DNA of 64,000 bases from Scheffersomyces stipitis CBS 6054. Lineage: Eukaryota > Ascomycota > Pichiomycetes > Serinales > Debaryomycetaceae. The stretch is taken from contig NC_009068.1 of NCBI RefSeq assembly GCF_000209165.1, positions 2,790,001 to 2,854,000 on the forward strand. The letters are read 5' to 3'. Made by a program: the position numbers and the translations under genes. Of the stretch, positions 48,928 to 59,291 are shown one piece after another. The notes beneath the pieces are model-generated. The model searched no databases and was not told the origin of the DNA. It saw nothing but the letters and a program-made list of their open reading frames with translations. The stretch's first letter is position 1, and every line of letters starts with the position of its first letter.

Positions 48928-51900
48928 ATGAGTGTATCGCAGAGTATGTATAAGCAATGGAGGTGCAGTTTAGGTGCGAGAAGCGGCTTGAATCATTCTG
49001 ATTGGTTGGTCTTGCTAGTGACTGTGCCCCACACTATTTAGATATGGAATATGAACCGGAACGGATTGGATGGATGTTTTTGAGCTTTAAACTAGTCAAG
49101 AGTCGTTAGGATGATCGAGTCACACGATTCCGATAATGATACGAAGATTTAAATATATTGTATTTTGATTGGGGATGGTAGAGGGTGAATTTCAAAACAT
49201 CATTTACAGTGGCTTGATATTGCGAATCATGATGCGAGTCATGAATGCTAAATTATTGACTTATACTATTCAATGAATTCTTAAATATCAATAAGTTAAG
49301 AAATATCATTATATGACTGTGAGAAATCAACACGTACTTCTGGGATACTGCTTCGGAACTTTTAGAGTGCTATAGAAGTCTAAGTTCCTACTATCTGATT
49401 CTATCAGTATGAGGTGTTCCTGAGGATATAACTGATAGGAGTTTCCATTCCGCTTCCTATTACTTTTTCGATCTATAAGTTTTCTTACTAACAGCACAGG
49501 TGCTCCACAGTTCAAGGTGGGCCTCACGCCCGAAGAGAAATCGTTCTTTTCAGAGGTGTTCAAGTCTTTAGACCCGGAAAACACCGGAATCGTCACAGGT
49601 GAAAAGGCCAGGTCCACATTCGAGAAATCTGGCTTGCCTCCTTCAATTTTAGGAGAAATCTGGCAACTTGCCGATACCAACAACTTGGGATTCTTGACCC
49701 AATTTGGCTTCTGTTACGCTATGCGTCTTATCGGGTACACCCAGGCAGGCTACCATCCATCAGCAGGCTTGGGTGATACTCCTGGACCATTGCCCAAGTT
49801 TGCAAATTTGGGTTTGGCTCCCTTGCTGGCACAAGCCACGAGAAACATTTCTTCTGCGCCAACTCAACTTCCAGTTGCTAGCTATCTTACATCAGTTCCT
49901 CCAACTGACGTCCAGAAATTCTCCCAGCTCTTTGTAAAAACCGTAGGGTCTACTACTGGCGAATTAGGAGGCACGCAAGCCAGAGACATCTTCATGAAGG
50001 CTAAGTTGCCTACCGTGATTTTGGGCCAGATTTGGAGCTTGGTTGATCGTTACAATACTGGCCAATTAGGTCTTCCTGCTTTTGTAATTGCTATGCATTT
50101 GATCCAGGGCTCTTTGAGCGGTCAGATCACCCAATTGCCGACCGTTTTGCCAGAAAGCATCTGGCAATCTGCAACTCCACAAGTAGCTAACCAGCAACAA
50201 CCTGTAGATACTGGAAATCGCCAGACTTCGTACGGCTCAGTAAGCTCTCAGGCAACCACTGTAAGACGCCCTACTCTGAGAGAGGTATCTGCATCTTCAG
50301 TAGCACCAGTTTCTGATGAATGGGTTGCTACACCTACAATGAAACAACAGTACGCTTCCATTTTCAACAACCTCGAAAAGGGTAAGTCTGGCCACTTGAA
50401 TCCAAACCAAGTTGCTTCGTTCTTGATGACTTCTAAGCTTGGTGAACAGGACTTAGCCACCATCTGGGACTTGTCGGATACTCAGAATACCGGTATCTTT
50501 GGTTTGACGGAGTTCTCTATTGCCCTTTTCTTGGTCAACAGAAGGTTGGCTGGAGGAAGCTTGCCCAACATCGTTCCACATTCCTTAATTGAATCGTTGT
50601 CAGCACCTGCTTCTGCACCAGCTGCTGCTTCAGCAGTACCACCTCCTATTCCAGAACATGTCCATACAACTAGTGGATTATCACAAGTTCCACAACAAGT
50701 TCAACAGCCATTGTCTTCTCCTCAGAAGTCCAAGAGTGCTATGGACGATCTTGTAGATATCTTTGGCTCTTCACCTGTTCCAGCTGCAGCATCTGTGGCT
50801 GTTTCTGAAGCTGCTCCACCCAAACCAGCCCTAGTTGCTCGTTCTTCTAGTAGCGATTTGACTCCATCCAGTTCTGAAATCAGAAAGACGTTAACTGGCT
50901 CGTTCAGACCAACATCTAACTTTGGTCAGAGCTTGATGCAAAAACAGCAATTGACCTCTCCAAGAGAAGAAAAGGATGAAGACAGCTTGTTGGGCGAAGA
51001 CGTAAATAGCAGAAGTATTCTGTCTCATGAGAATCAGCTGACTTCTTCTCCAGCTCCAGCTGCTGTTCCTCAACAAAGAGAACAGAAGGTAGTCAACTAC
51101 GAGGCATTGAGAAGCGTGCCACCTCCCCCAGTGAAAAGAAACGCTTTGGAACAGCAACATACGCCAGCTTCCAGTCCATTACCAACTCCTCAGGAGCAAC
51201 CTCAACCTGTTTCACGCGAGTTATCGTTTCAACAACCTGCTACACCACAATATTACCAACAGCAAAATGACGATTTACTTGCTGACTCGAATCCTGAGAT
51301 TTCTGGACAGTTGTCCCAAGCCAATTCTGATATTGCCAACGTCTCAAATCAGATCAAGTCTCTTGCAACTCAAACTACCAGCTTACACGAAAAGAAACTT
51401 AGAGCAGAGAATGAGTTGCAGAGAATTTTGGCTACCAAAGTTGAGATTGAAAGTAAGTTGAAGCAATTGAGGACTTCTTACCAGAACGAAGTCAAACAAG
51501 TTGATTTGGTTGAGTCGAATTTGGCATCTGCGAAAGAGGAAACTGAAGCTTTGAGGTCTGAAGCATCGATTTCGGAAGCTAAGTTCAACTCTTTGTCTAC
51601 CGAGCTTCATGAAAAGCAGGTTGCACAAGAAGAGTTGCAGAAACAGAACAACACCTTAAAGGAAAAGTTAGGAACGTTGAATGCTGAGATTGCTGAGCTT
51701 GAGAAGCAAGTTGGAGCCGCTACCTCTGAGAACCAAAAGTTGGCCAACCAAGCTTCTGTTAAGAAATCTCAGACCCAGGTTGCTATTGTCAAGTCTGAAG
51801 AGTTGAAGAGTAAAATAAGGGACTTGCAGGCATCTCATGCTCAACTCCAAGCTCAAATTGACGATTCTGAACAAAAGAGGTTGGATGCTGAAGCAGAACA

Positions 51901-53701
51901 AAAGGCTTTGGATCAACACCATGAACAACTTGCTGCAAGTAAGCCTACCAAGCCATCTGCTGGACTCACTGCTAAGTCTGTCTTGGCTGGAGGTGCTGTA
52001 GGAGCAGCCCTTGGTGGTGTAGCAGCAGCTGCTGGATCTTACTTTGGTGGAAACAAAGACATTCCAATTGAAACTCCAGCTGCAAGACAAATTATTCCAG
52101 AATCAACAGTGGTTGATTCAAAATCAAAGGAAATTGTGCCAGAACCAAAGGAAGCTGTCTCCGAGGAGGAAAGTCAAGATAAAGAAATTGAACAGCCAGT
52201 AGCAAAGTCTTCTTCTGAAAAGTTCGATTTCGAGGAAAGCTCGGCTGACGAGACTGAGGGCTTGCCAGAGCCAAATGTAGATTGGGCAGGTGATGCGGAA
52301 GATAAAACTGTGAACGAAACCAAGTTCTCTGATATCCAGGGAGGTGTTTCAGAAGATAAGGATACTGTAGAAGAAATCAATCTGAGATTTCCTGACTTAT
52401 CTGTTGATGGTGGTGCCGATAAGTTCACTAGTGCCACTGCCACCTCTTCTGTCACTACTGATTTCAAGGGTGTAGACGAAGGAGAGACTCCAGTAACATC
52501 TCCTAGCAATTCAGATTTCCAATTCCCCCAGGGAGCTGGTGCAGGAATTGTAGGAGGCATGGTAGGTATGCCCGGAGTGTTGGTTGGAGTGCAGAGAACG
52601 GATTCGTTGACTTCCAGCGTCCAGAATAATGCTGCATTGTCAGTTAGAGACGACAACATCGATGATATCAGCGACCGTGACACCATTGACAATATCGTAG
52701 GGGACTCTGAGGAAACCGTTCCAAACTCAGCTGAAACTGAAAACTTCGATAACGAACCCATAGCAGGTCATGAACAAGCACCTAGTCACGAAGATTCTAG
52801 TGATGGTGATAAGGTTTCCTCTGGTGTTGAGTCATTTGAGATTGTGAATGCGGAGGAGGCTAGAGCACAAGAAGCACAGTTCAACTATGGCTCAGCGAAA
52901 GGTGTATCTGAAGTGGAAAACGAAGGGGCAGCAGGATCTTCACCAGCTATCGATGAAGAGTTCCCTCCAATTAGAGAACTCGAATATGACGAATACGATT
53001 CTTCTGACAACGCTTCTCATTCAGACAAGTTTGACGATGCCGTGGATGACTTGCCACATCAGCCACATCATCCACAACATCCTGGTTCTGGAATTGAAGT
53101 TGTAGAAGACGCACCAAGAGAGCTAGTCGAAGACGTTCAAGCCAAGTCAACAGGGCCCTTCGATGAATTCGATAACGGCTTTGATGAATTAGAGCCTACT
53201 ACTGCTGAACATCCTTCTGAAGCTCCAGAAGTTGCTGCTGGTGTCCAGAGGGAAGATCTTTTCGCTGACGAGTTCGACAACTTGGAAGAAGCACAGGCTG
53301 AAACCGGTGCTGGTGATGATATTTTCGGCAAAGACGAGTTCCCTGAGAATGCCTTAACTGAAGATTTCACGGAAGCTGGAGAACAGTACTTTGCGCAATC
53401 AAGAGCTCCAGACTTTAGTGCTTCTGCCAACTCTGTAACACAGTCCACTACTTCTGCTAACGATGAGTGGGAACAGCTTTTTGCCGGCTTTGGTAACGCT
53501 GTTCCTGCTACTATTGAAAGTTCTCCCACACAGCCAAGTGTTGCTTCTGCCATTCCAGCATTCGAAAATGACTCTGCCAAGGACGCTTCTGTTCAAGAAT
53601 TGGTCGGTATGGGCTTTGATCAGCATACTGTTCTTGAGGCTCTTGAGAAGCTGAACTGGGAATTGGAAGCTGCTACGAACTATTTGTTAGATAATGCTTG
53701 A
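48928..53701 (+). CDS. EDE1: Endocytic adaptor EDE1 (Eps15-like), two exons
   Basis: This early-arriving scaffold of clathrin-mediated endocytosis binds NPF-containing adaptors and ubiquitin at the plasma membrane. The large frame opens at 49500 without an ATG. I model exon 1 as 48928-48943 (ATG AGT GTA TCG CAG A), the intron as 48944-49499 (GTATGT donor, TACTAAC branch point at 49486-49492, CAG acceptor) and exon 2 as 49500-53701. The total of 4218 bases is 1405 codons plus stop, in frame. The joined start is MSVSQSAPQFKVGLTPEE. Three EH domains follow (about 15-105, 135-235, 285-380; WQLADTNNLGFL, WSLVDRYNTGQL, WDLSDTQNTGIF), then Pro/Gln-rich linkers, a coiled coil (about 600-850) and a C-terminal UBA domain (LVGMGFDQHTVLEALEKLNW). 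ATG 48844 is in frame and would add 28 residues. Confidence 0.92.
48944..49499 (+). other. Intron of EDE1 (556 nt)
   Basis: Donor GTATGT (48944-48949), branch point TACTAAC (49486-49492), acceptor CAG (49497-49499). All three match yeast consensus and the phase is preserved (split AGT serine codon). Confidence 0.8.
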
Positions 53702-53958
53702 TTTACACGTTCGATAATTAAAATACGTGACGATTATTGTTTTATAATGTACGAGGAATTGAATGATAATAAAATTACCTTAATGTAGTAGGTTACAATA
53801 TAGTAGAAAATTTATGAGGTTCTAAAATGTGCGTTGCGATCGTTTTCCTTATGAGGTACTTACAAATGGATTACAACAAAATACTTTTTATTTTAGCTTT
53901 TCTTATTATATACACAAGAGTGATTGCGTCAAGCATCCAGGCATTGAGTCTTACGGCA

Positions 53959-55119
53959 TCAAGCAGTAACGGACTTCAATGCTTCTTCTAAGTCCCCAAC
54001 ATCATACTCTTCCTTGTTCAAGTCGTTCAAGTCTTCGACTGGTCTTTCAGCTTGTGGAGTGATTCTGAAGGCATGTCTGTGAACAGGGGTGTCCCAATCA
54101 ATGATGGCTGAATGAACAGTTCTTCTGTTATCCCACAAAACAACCGAGTTTGGTTCCCAGTTGGCTCTTAATTGTAAATCGTGGGAAGATTCAATGTGGT
54201 CAAACAAGAACTTAAGCAAGTACTCGGATTCTTCTTCCTTCAATTCAACAATCTTTCTGGCGAAGGGCTTGTTCAAGAAGATAGCCTTTTCACCGGTGAC
54301 TGGGTGGGTTCTGATCAATGGATGGATGTTTGAAACTGGCTTTCTTCTTTCAATTCCACCTTGACCTCTGGAGTTAGAGGCTTGATCCTTAGAAGTGTGC
54401 AACACATGTAAGCCGGCCAATCTCTTTTGGAACTCTGGCGACAATCTGTTGTAGGCTTCGACGGTGTCAGCAAAAATGGTGTCACCACCAGATTCTGGAC
54501 CTTCAATTACTGAGAAGAAAGTGGTTCCTGGTGGTTGCAATTCGTACGAAACGTCCGAGTGCCATCCAACGTTGTTGGTTCTGTTGGAGAAAACTCTTTC
54601 AAACTCACCCTTGTCTGGTCTTCTGTAGGTGATGTGCAACTCTGGGTGGTTTCTTGGAGCACCAGATGTTGGGTGGATGTGCAATCTTCCGAAGTGTTTA
54701 CCGTATTCAACTGCGAAAGCTGGACCCTTGTCGGCAAAGTCTTGTTCTCTGAAGATGACAACACCTCTTTGAGCGACCAAGAGGGCCAATTCATCCTTAC
54801 CAGCAGAGTCTAACTGAGACAATTGAACACCAGTGACCAGGGAACCGAACTTAGGAGTAACCTTCTTGATAGAGTAGTCTCCTTCCTTGGGGAACAAGTT
54901 TGGGAAAGAGGTATCAGCTCTTCTACCTGGGTCTTCGTGCTTGAAGAACTTTAAAGGTGGGTACTTTTGCTTAGGGTCCCAGGTAGGCAAGAAGTCTGGG
55001 TGACTAGATCTGTCTCTGTTGCTCTTGTTGATGACCAAGACTCCGTCGGAGTCTACCTCGTCTTGTCCCTCAAAGAAATGGATATCGTAATTACCGAAGC
55101 GAGTACCTTGGCTAGCCAT
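53959..55119 (-). CDS. JLP1: Fe(II)/2-oxoglutarate sulfonate dioxygenase (TauD/JLP1-like), copy 1
   Basis: Family enzymes use 2-oxoglutarate and O2 to release sulfite from sulfonates such as taurine or isethionate, or act on related substrates. This lets the cell use them as sulfur source. The protein has 386 residues from ATG 55119; a TTG-only extension upstream is ignored. The metal-binding HxD is in VGWHSDVSYE (about residue 186). The distal His is in NRRTVHSAIIDW and the 2-oxoglutarate Arg in HRHAFRITPQAERP. GKHFGRLHIHPTSGAPRNHP is strongly conserved with copy 2. No targeting sequence is evident. A TATA-like TATAAAAG (55215-55208) and sulfur-regulon-like sites precede it. Substrate assignment within the TauD family is inference. 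Confidence 0.85.
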   Translation of the reverse strand: MASQGTRFGNYDIHFFEGQDEVDSDGVLVINKSNRDRSSHPDFLPTWDPKQKYPPLKFFKHEDPGRRADTSFPNLFPKEGDYSIKKVTPKFGSLVTGVQLSQLDSAGKDELALLVAQRGVVIFREQDFADKGPAFAVEYGKHFGRLHIHPTSGAPRNHPELHITYRRPDKGEFERVFSNRTNNVGWHSDVSYELQPPGTTFFSVIEGPESGGDTIFADTVEAYNRLSPEFQKRLAGLHVLHTSKDQASNSRGQGGIERRKPVSNIHPLIRTHPVTGEKAIFLNKPFARKIVELKEEESEYLLKFLFDHIESSHDLQLRANWEPNSVVLWDNRRTVHSAIIDWDTPVHRHAFRITPQAERPVEDLNDLNKEEYDVGDLEEALKSVTA

Positions 55120-56131
55120 TGTGTAATTATAATGTCTGTGTTTAAGATTAATCAAATCTGAATAACATTCTAACAATCAAAACTTTGTCTACTGAGATTT
55201 CGACAGACTTTTATAGTCAATCGGCTGGACTAGGTTCGGGTGAGAATTTTTTATATGAGATACAGCTCAGCCTAATTGGGACCCCATAATATGTCACCAT
55301 AGCTTATAAAGCACTATCTACGTGATTCAGAATCCAGAGCCACCACAGTTTTCCGTGAGCCGAGCCGAGCCGCTTTCGCAGCCTAAATTCGCATTTTTTG
55401 CAATCGAAGTGTCACGTGGAAACAGCTGCAAAATGTCAAATCTGGCAAATGTGGCTCACATCTACCAGTATATATAGCGATTTAGCTTGACTTTTTGAAG
55501 GGTCACCTGATAAGGACCTGGCTCGCTACTACCTCACACAGCTTAGCGATATGGTATATCCAAGACTTCTCGAACGATTCTCGGCTCGGGTGGGTTCTTT
55601 TCGGGAGAGAGCCACCAGGTTCCATAGACGATGCAAATTTCACCCGAGCCTATCGATCGCATAGATATCGGATGGTCCAAAATAGCCCACAGATTGCAAC
55701 ATCAACTTGATGCAAATGTGGGGCTATAGAGAGGACTCTTCAGGTCTTTGCATGTGGCAGATCTTCATCTAAGTCAGTTGGTTCCGAGTCCTGTGCAATG
55801 AGCATATCGGCCTATTTTCAATACTTTCTGGCCCCATTTTGGGTTGCAGATAAATTTGTAGCTTACTTCTTTTACTTATCATTTTAAGTTGACTCGGTAC
55901 CTTTTCTTGATCTATTTTTTCGAATATTTTCCATCGTTTTGTCTCTTAGCACATGTTCTTCTAAATATTTTGCAACCATTGCATCATTTTCATCTTCGAC
56001 TCATCGGTTCCTACATCGCCATCATATTCGTAAGTAATGTTTCATTTTTGCTTATCGTATCGAGCTAACTAAGTTTTTTATGTTACAGGTGGTAATAATA
56101 AAAATGTTTGTAAATTGCATCATCCGATTGG
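55120..56131. promoter_or_regulatory. Promoter region of dioxygenase copy 1 with Met31/32- and Cbf1-like sites
   Basis: Upstream of the minus-strand gene. A CCACAGTTT at 55343-55351 (AAACTGTGG on the coding strand) matches the Met31/32 consensus. A CACGTG at 55413-55418 matches the Cbf1 site, and TGTGGC at 55450-55455 is a second Met31/32-like core. All lie 220-340 bases before the ATG. In S. cerevisiae, JLP1 is a Met4-regulated gene. Farther right no gene is supported; the frame at 55495-55710 resembles nothing. Confidence 0.6.
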
Positions 56132-57289
56132 CTAATGTAAAACAGCTTTCAAAGCTTCAGCAACATCACCAACGTCGTACTCTTCTTTATTCAAGTCCTT
56201 CAAGTCTTCCACAGGTCTTTCGGCTTGTGGAGTGATTCTGAAGGCATGTCTAGAAACTGCAGTTTCCCAGTCGATGATGGCTGAGTGGTGCACCCTTCTA
56301 TTGTCCCAGATAACCACTGTGTTTGGTTCCCAATTGGCTCTCAATTGCAAGTCATGGGATTGCTCAATGTGGTCGTACAAGAATTTAAGCAAAGACTCGG
56401 ATTCTTCTTCTTTCAACTCAACGATTCTTCTAGCAAATGATCTATTGACAAACAAACTCTTTGCACCGGTAACTGGATGAATTCTGACCAATGGATGGAT
56501 GTTTGAAACTGGCTTTCTTCTTTCAATTCCACCTTGGCCTCTAGAGTTAGAAGCTTGGTCTTCGGAAGTATGCAACACATGTAAGCCGGCCAACCTCTTC
56601 TGGAAAGCTGGAGATAATCTGTTGTATGCTTCGACTGAATCGGCGAAGATGGTGTCACCACCGGATTCCGGCCCTTCCAATACTGAGAAAAAAGTGATCC
56701 CTGCTGGTTGCAACTCGTAGGATACATCAGTATGGTACTGAACAGCATTAGTGCTATTGGAGAAAACTCTCTCGAATTCGCCGGGATCAGCTCTTCTGTA
56801 GGTGATGTGCAACTCTGGGTGGTTTCTTGGAGCACCAGATGTTGGGTGGATGTGCAATCTTCCGAAGTGTTTACCATATTCAACTGCGAAAGCTGGACCT
56901 TTGGCTGCGAAATCCTGGTCGCGGAAGATTACCACTCCTCTTTGTGCCACAAAAAGAGCCAACTCGTCTTTACCAGCTGAGTCCAATTGAGACAATTGAA
57001 CTCCCCTAACTTCGGATCCCAACTTGGGAGTGACTTTCTTGACGATTTGTTCGTGATCTTTGGCAAATAGATTGGGGAAAGATGGATCGGCTCTCTTTCC
57101 AGGATCTTCATGCTTGAAAAACTTCAAAGGTGGGTACTTCTGGCTGGGATCCCAAGTAGGCAAGAATTCAGGGTAATGAGATTGCTCTCTGTTTCTCTTG
57201 TTGATGGTCAAAATTCCGTCTTCCCCAATTTCGTCTTGGCCAGCAAAGAAATGGGTGTCGAAGTTTCCGTAAGTTGCAGTTGAAGACAT
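56132..57289 (-). CDS. Fe(II)/2-oxoglutarate sulfonate dioxygenase (TauD/JLP1-like), copy 2
   Basis: This is a tandem paralogue of the gene at 53959, 385 residues, same strand. It keeps the HxD motif (YHTDVSYE instead of WHSDVSYE), the distal His (NRRVHHSAIIDW) and the Arg (SRHAFRITPQAERP), so it should be catalytic. Differences cluster in the N-terminal third and around the HxD (NSTNAVQYHTD versus NRTNNVGWHSD), which may alter substrate choice. Two stretches are almost identical to copy 1 at the DNA level, suggesting gene conversion. A CCACAGTT element lies at 57485-57492, about 200 bases upstream, and a TATA-like run at about 57422-57431. The start at ATG 57289 is clear. Confidence 0.85.
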   Translation of the reverse strand: MSSTATYGNFDTHFFAGQDEIGEDGILTINKRNREQSHYPEFLPTWDPSQKYPPLKFFKHEDPGKRADPSFPNLFAKDHEQIVKKVTPKLGSEVRGVQLSQLDSAGKDELALFVAQRGVVIFRDQDFAAKGPAFAVEYGKHFGRLHIHPTSGAPRNHPELHITYRRADPGEFERVFSNSTNAVQYHTDVSYELQPAGITFFSVLEGPESGGDTIFADSVEAYNRLSPAFQKRLAGLHVLHTSEDQASNSRGQGGIERRKPVSNIHPLVRIHPVTGAKSLFVNRSFARRIVELKEEESESLLKFLYDHIEQSHDLQLRANWEPNTVVIWDNRRVHHSAIIDWETAVSRHAFRITPQAERPVEDLKDLNKEEYDVGDVAEALKAVLH

Positions 57290-58520
57290 AGTGAAAATTT
57301 AGTAGAAATGGTAGTTATCGTACTAGACTAAAAGCGTAATGGTAGTCAATTGCAGTGATTACTAGTCAATAGTAGCTAAAGTTCTTCCGAATCACTGGTA
57401 AAACATTTCTAGATTCACTCTGTATATATACAATTGCTCCGGCTTCCATCCATTATGAAATTTTTCTGACTTTAGCAGGTAGAGCCACAGTTCGCAAAAT
57501 GTACAATAGATAAGCTGACTAGTGCGCCAGATCACGAGCAGACTCTTTCTCTAAATCGTTTCTGGAGAAGAATGAAGAGGGGAGGGCGGCGGTTCGGATG
57601 AGATGGAACCACGCGAGAGTCAGACAATTGGACAATGCGATTCCATGGGCTGGCGGAATAGACATTCGTAAAAGGAAACTACAGCAGAGAAAGAGGACTG
57701 GAATAGTTGAAAACTCTCATCTTCGGCAAGGAAAAACTCGCTCGGCCGGATTGTTCAGTAGTTACGAGATACGAGATAACCAATCAGCAATCGTAAATCA
57801 ATACACATTTGGACCAGGTGCCGCTTGCGAGACTCGGGATAAGCTGAGAGAAGATAAGAAATTTCAGGATGCGACTAGCGGAATCTACAAAACAAGAACT
57901 CTATATCCGCAATTTTTGTCCCAAAGCACAGAATGGCAATAGAACGAAGACTGTGGGTTCTCTTGTCTGTGGGCCATCTGCTTCTATTGCCTGATTCAAG
58001 ATTACCCATCGTATGACATCCATGGTCCCCAAGTCACTCCCGGATGGAAAGTCATAGGATCTCATTGTACATTTTCACGTGACTGGATCCAAAATGTCAA
58101 TATTCTACATGATTTTGATCACATGATCTCTCGGTTCTTCCTTTTTTTCCTTCGCTGCTTCCTTTTCCAGGAACGGCTCTCGGAGACGACAGTATCGCCA
58201 CGTGATTTCGCTCTCTACTGCCGATAGAGGTGAATAGCCGCAACATCAAAATTTTTCTGTACGGGGTTCTCCAGAACAGGCAAGTGGTCAGATTGACTAC
58301 CGCTGGAGTCAAAGCTGCTACAAATCTACAAGAATGAGTCAGATTTTTCAGATATGATAACATATGACGAAAACATATGATATTATGTATATCCATTAAG
58401 TTTGTGCTATACCCTGATCCCAAAGAACGTACTCTATAAATGAAACGTAGACTGTAAACATGAAACAGTGAAGAATTGAAATTTTCCTTTTGTAAACCTT
58501 GCCATTTTTGATTTTGGCCA
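57290..58520. other. Intergenic region copy-2 promoter / Zn2Cys6 3' side
   Basis: It contains the copy-2 promoter with CCACAGTT at 57485-57492 and two E-boxes, TCACGTGA at 58075-58082 and CACGTG at 58199-58204. A 114-codon plus-strand frame (57598-57942) opens with ATG but has no recognisable product and I do not support it. Confidence 0.45.
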
Positions 58521-59291
58521 TTAGATTTGGCACAAGTCGTTGTTAACGTTGAACGACGTGATGACGAACTTGGCCTGGAGAGATGTAGGAGGAGTAGATG
58601 GAGCTGCGCCGATGACCTCTTCTTCCTTTTTGATTTGGACTTCTTGTTTGAACTCTTGCTTGAACTCTTTGAATTCCTTAAATTCTTGCTTAATGCCTCT
58701 GATGTTGCTGTCCTTCGATTTGTAGCTGAGGTTGAGCAATGGTGGAAGTGCGATGTAGCTGATATCGGCGACCTCCTGTTTGATATCGGCGACTGGAGAT
58801 TGTGAAGGAGATGGGTATGGGTTGACGACAGCAGGCTGCTCTGTCTTGATTTCGGTCTTGGGTTCTATTTTGACCGGTTCAATCAAGGAGCTGATAGAGC
58901 ATTTGGTCGACTTGGCATCTTTTCTTACATCGATGAAATGCGATGTAGAAGGCGAAGCTGTGATGATTTGTGGAAGCATGAAAGATTTAGGCAAGACAAC
59001 CGGTTCTGGTGAAGAATCACAAGAATCAGAAGAGGCAGCAGAGTCTGGCCAACAGCACTCCAAAAAGTTACGTGTGCACCCCTGGCATTTTCCGTTGACT
59101 TTGTCTTCGTCGCACTTCTTCTTTCTCTTACGGCAGGTCAAACAGCCTGTTTTCGTTCTTCTTTTCACTGGAGCGGAAGCTTCTTTCTTGGCCGGCTTAG
59201 AAATTCTTTTGCTAGAGGCCATCCTCACGCTTTTCGGCTTCACCGAGATGTTCAATACCTGTTGGTATTCTCTGTAGTTGGCTCTTTCCAT
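58521..59291 (-). CDS. Short Zn2Cys6 transcription factor
   Basis: This is a fungal binuclear-cluster DNA-binding protein. From ATG 59291 it has 256 residues; ATG 59222 (MASSKRISK) would give 233 and leaves the whole cluster intact. The cluster is textbook CX2CX6CX8CX2CX6C: TGCLTCRKRKKKCDEDKVNG, then KCQGCTRNFLECCWPD. A basic Lys/Arg stretch precedes it. The rest is Ser/Pro-rich with a repeated EFK/KQE motif (KEFKEFKQEFKQEVQ) and no fungal_trans middle-homology domain, so it is unusually short for the family. Its target genes are unknown. It lies just upstream of the second dioxygenase and 3 kb from the methionine permease, so a local regulatory role is possible but unproven. Confidence 0.8.
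   Translation of the reverse strand: MERANYREYQQVLNISVKPKSVRMASSKRISKPAKKEASAPVKRRTKTGCLTCRKRKKKCDEDKVNGKCQGCTRNFLECCWPDSAASSDSCDSSPEPVVLPKSFMLPQIITASPSTSHFIDVRKDAKSTKCSISSLIEPVKIEPKTEIKTEQPAVVNPYPSPSQSPVADIKQEVADISYIALPPLLNLSYKSKDSNIRGIKQEFKEFKEFKQEFKQEVQIKKEEEVIGAAPSTPPTSLQAKFVITSFNVNNDLCQI

Noticed and set aside
57598..57942. 114-codon ATG-led plus-strand frame between dioxygenase copy 2 and the Zn2Cys6 gene
   Set aside because: No recognisable motif, unbiased codon use and a position inside a probable promoter; it is likely a chance frame.
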